In this document: positions 61,845 through 61,934 of the stretch, one piece after another
How positions within the stretch are numbered: the stretch's first letter is position 1
Layout of the letters: each line of letters starts with the position of its first letter
Assembly (NCBI RefSeq): GCF_003946085.1
Contig: NZ_RHOB01000015.1
Span: forward strand, 1 to 61,934
Length of the DNA: 61,934 nt
Source of the DNA: Levilactobacillus angrenensis
GTDB lineage: Bacteria; Bacillota; Bacilli; Lactobacillales; Lactobacillaceae
Direction of reading: 5' to 3'
Program-made: the position numbers and the translations under genes
The notes under the pieces: generated by a model
The model's database searches: none
The model's input: only the letters and a program-made list of their open reading frames with translations
Told to the model about the DNA's origin: nothing

Positions 61845-61934
61845 TGTATACTGTATAGAGTAAAAATGGGTACAAAAAAGGGATATAGTCGCAGATCTAT
61901 GTCCATCCACTACCACATTTCAAGAGAAAGAAAG

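Noticed and set aside
1-61934. CRISPR array, tRNA or rRNA genes, intact insertion sequence or prophage
   Set aside because: No regularly spaced repeats, no cloverleaf-type sequence, and no transposase or phage structural genes were seen; the dispersed repeats are irregularly spaced and modular.

Overview
The window is a stretch of chromosome from a low-GC Gram-positive bacterium of the family Lactobacillaceae, most likely an obligately heterofermentative lactobacillus of the Levilactobacillus (L. brevis) type. Almost every gene follows a strong AGGAGG-type ribosome binding site, and the gene blocks (dnaE-pyk, xerD-ribT-scpAB-rluB, ypbB-recQ, cmk-rpsA-der-hup, rbgA-rnhB-dprA-topA-xerC-hslVU, parE-parC) are standard for Lactobacillales. 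The slot between dnaE and pyk, which holds pfkA in homofermentative relatives, carries a small transaldolase-type aldolase instead. This fits a phosphoketolase-based metabolism. The genus is an inference from gene content, not a database match.

Layout. 0-5 kb: tandem hairpins, a dispersed-repeat copy, and an Rrf2-type regulator with a large MMPL exporter behind a perfect cre-like site and a candidate operator. 5-8 kb: trmK, a Nif3-family protein and pepT. 8-17 kb: clpB (CtsR box), dnaE (LexA-type box), the transaldolase-like gene and pyk (cre-like site). 17-25 kb: cvfB, xerD, ribT, scpA, scpB, rluB, an FMN riboswitch with ribU, then ypbB-recQ. 25-31.5 kb: a LysM membrane protein, cmk, rpsA, der, hup and a TPR protein. 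31.5-38 kb: yitT on the minus strand, about 0.85 kb of repeats, cca, an ABC-F ATPase, thyA and a dihydrofolate reductase. 38-42 kb: trhA on the minus strand, degV, an SGNH hydrolase, a DUF2140 protein and a YozE protein. 42-44.9 kb: a small accessory island. 45-53 kb: rbgA, rnhB, dprA, topA, xerC, hslV, hslU. 53-62 kb: an aldose-1-epimerase relative, plsY on the minus strand, parE-parC (LexA-type box), a LysR regulator and ppaC.

Most of the window is housekeeping: replication, segregation and topology (dnaE, scpAB, topA, parEC, xerC/D, recQ, hup), ribosome and RNA biology (rpsA, der, rbgA, trmK, cca, rluB, cvfB), and proteostasis (clpB, hslVU). Regulatory signals tie parts together: two LexA-type boxes (dnaE, parEC), one CtsR box (clpB), two cre-like sites (rrf2-mmpL and pyk) and one FMN riboswitch (ribU).

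The least explained material is non-coding or accessory. (1) A family of GC-rich, hairpin-forming, mosaic intergenic repeats has at least five clear and four degraded copies, present in both orientations. (2) An AT-rich island between the yozE-like gene and rbgA holds a gene with an apparent frameshift at a homopolymer junction, a lysine-rich secreted protein, a 38-codon open frame enclosed by terminators, clustered hairpins and an AbiEi-like antitoxin with no toxin beside it. (3) The last 150 bases contain a 24-bp RNA hairpin that is unbroken once G-U pairs are allowed. No tRNA, rRNA, CRISPR array, prophage or intact insertion sequence was seen.
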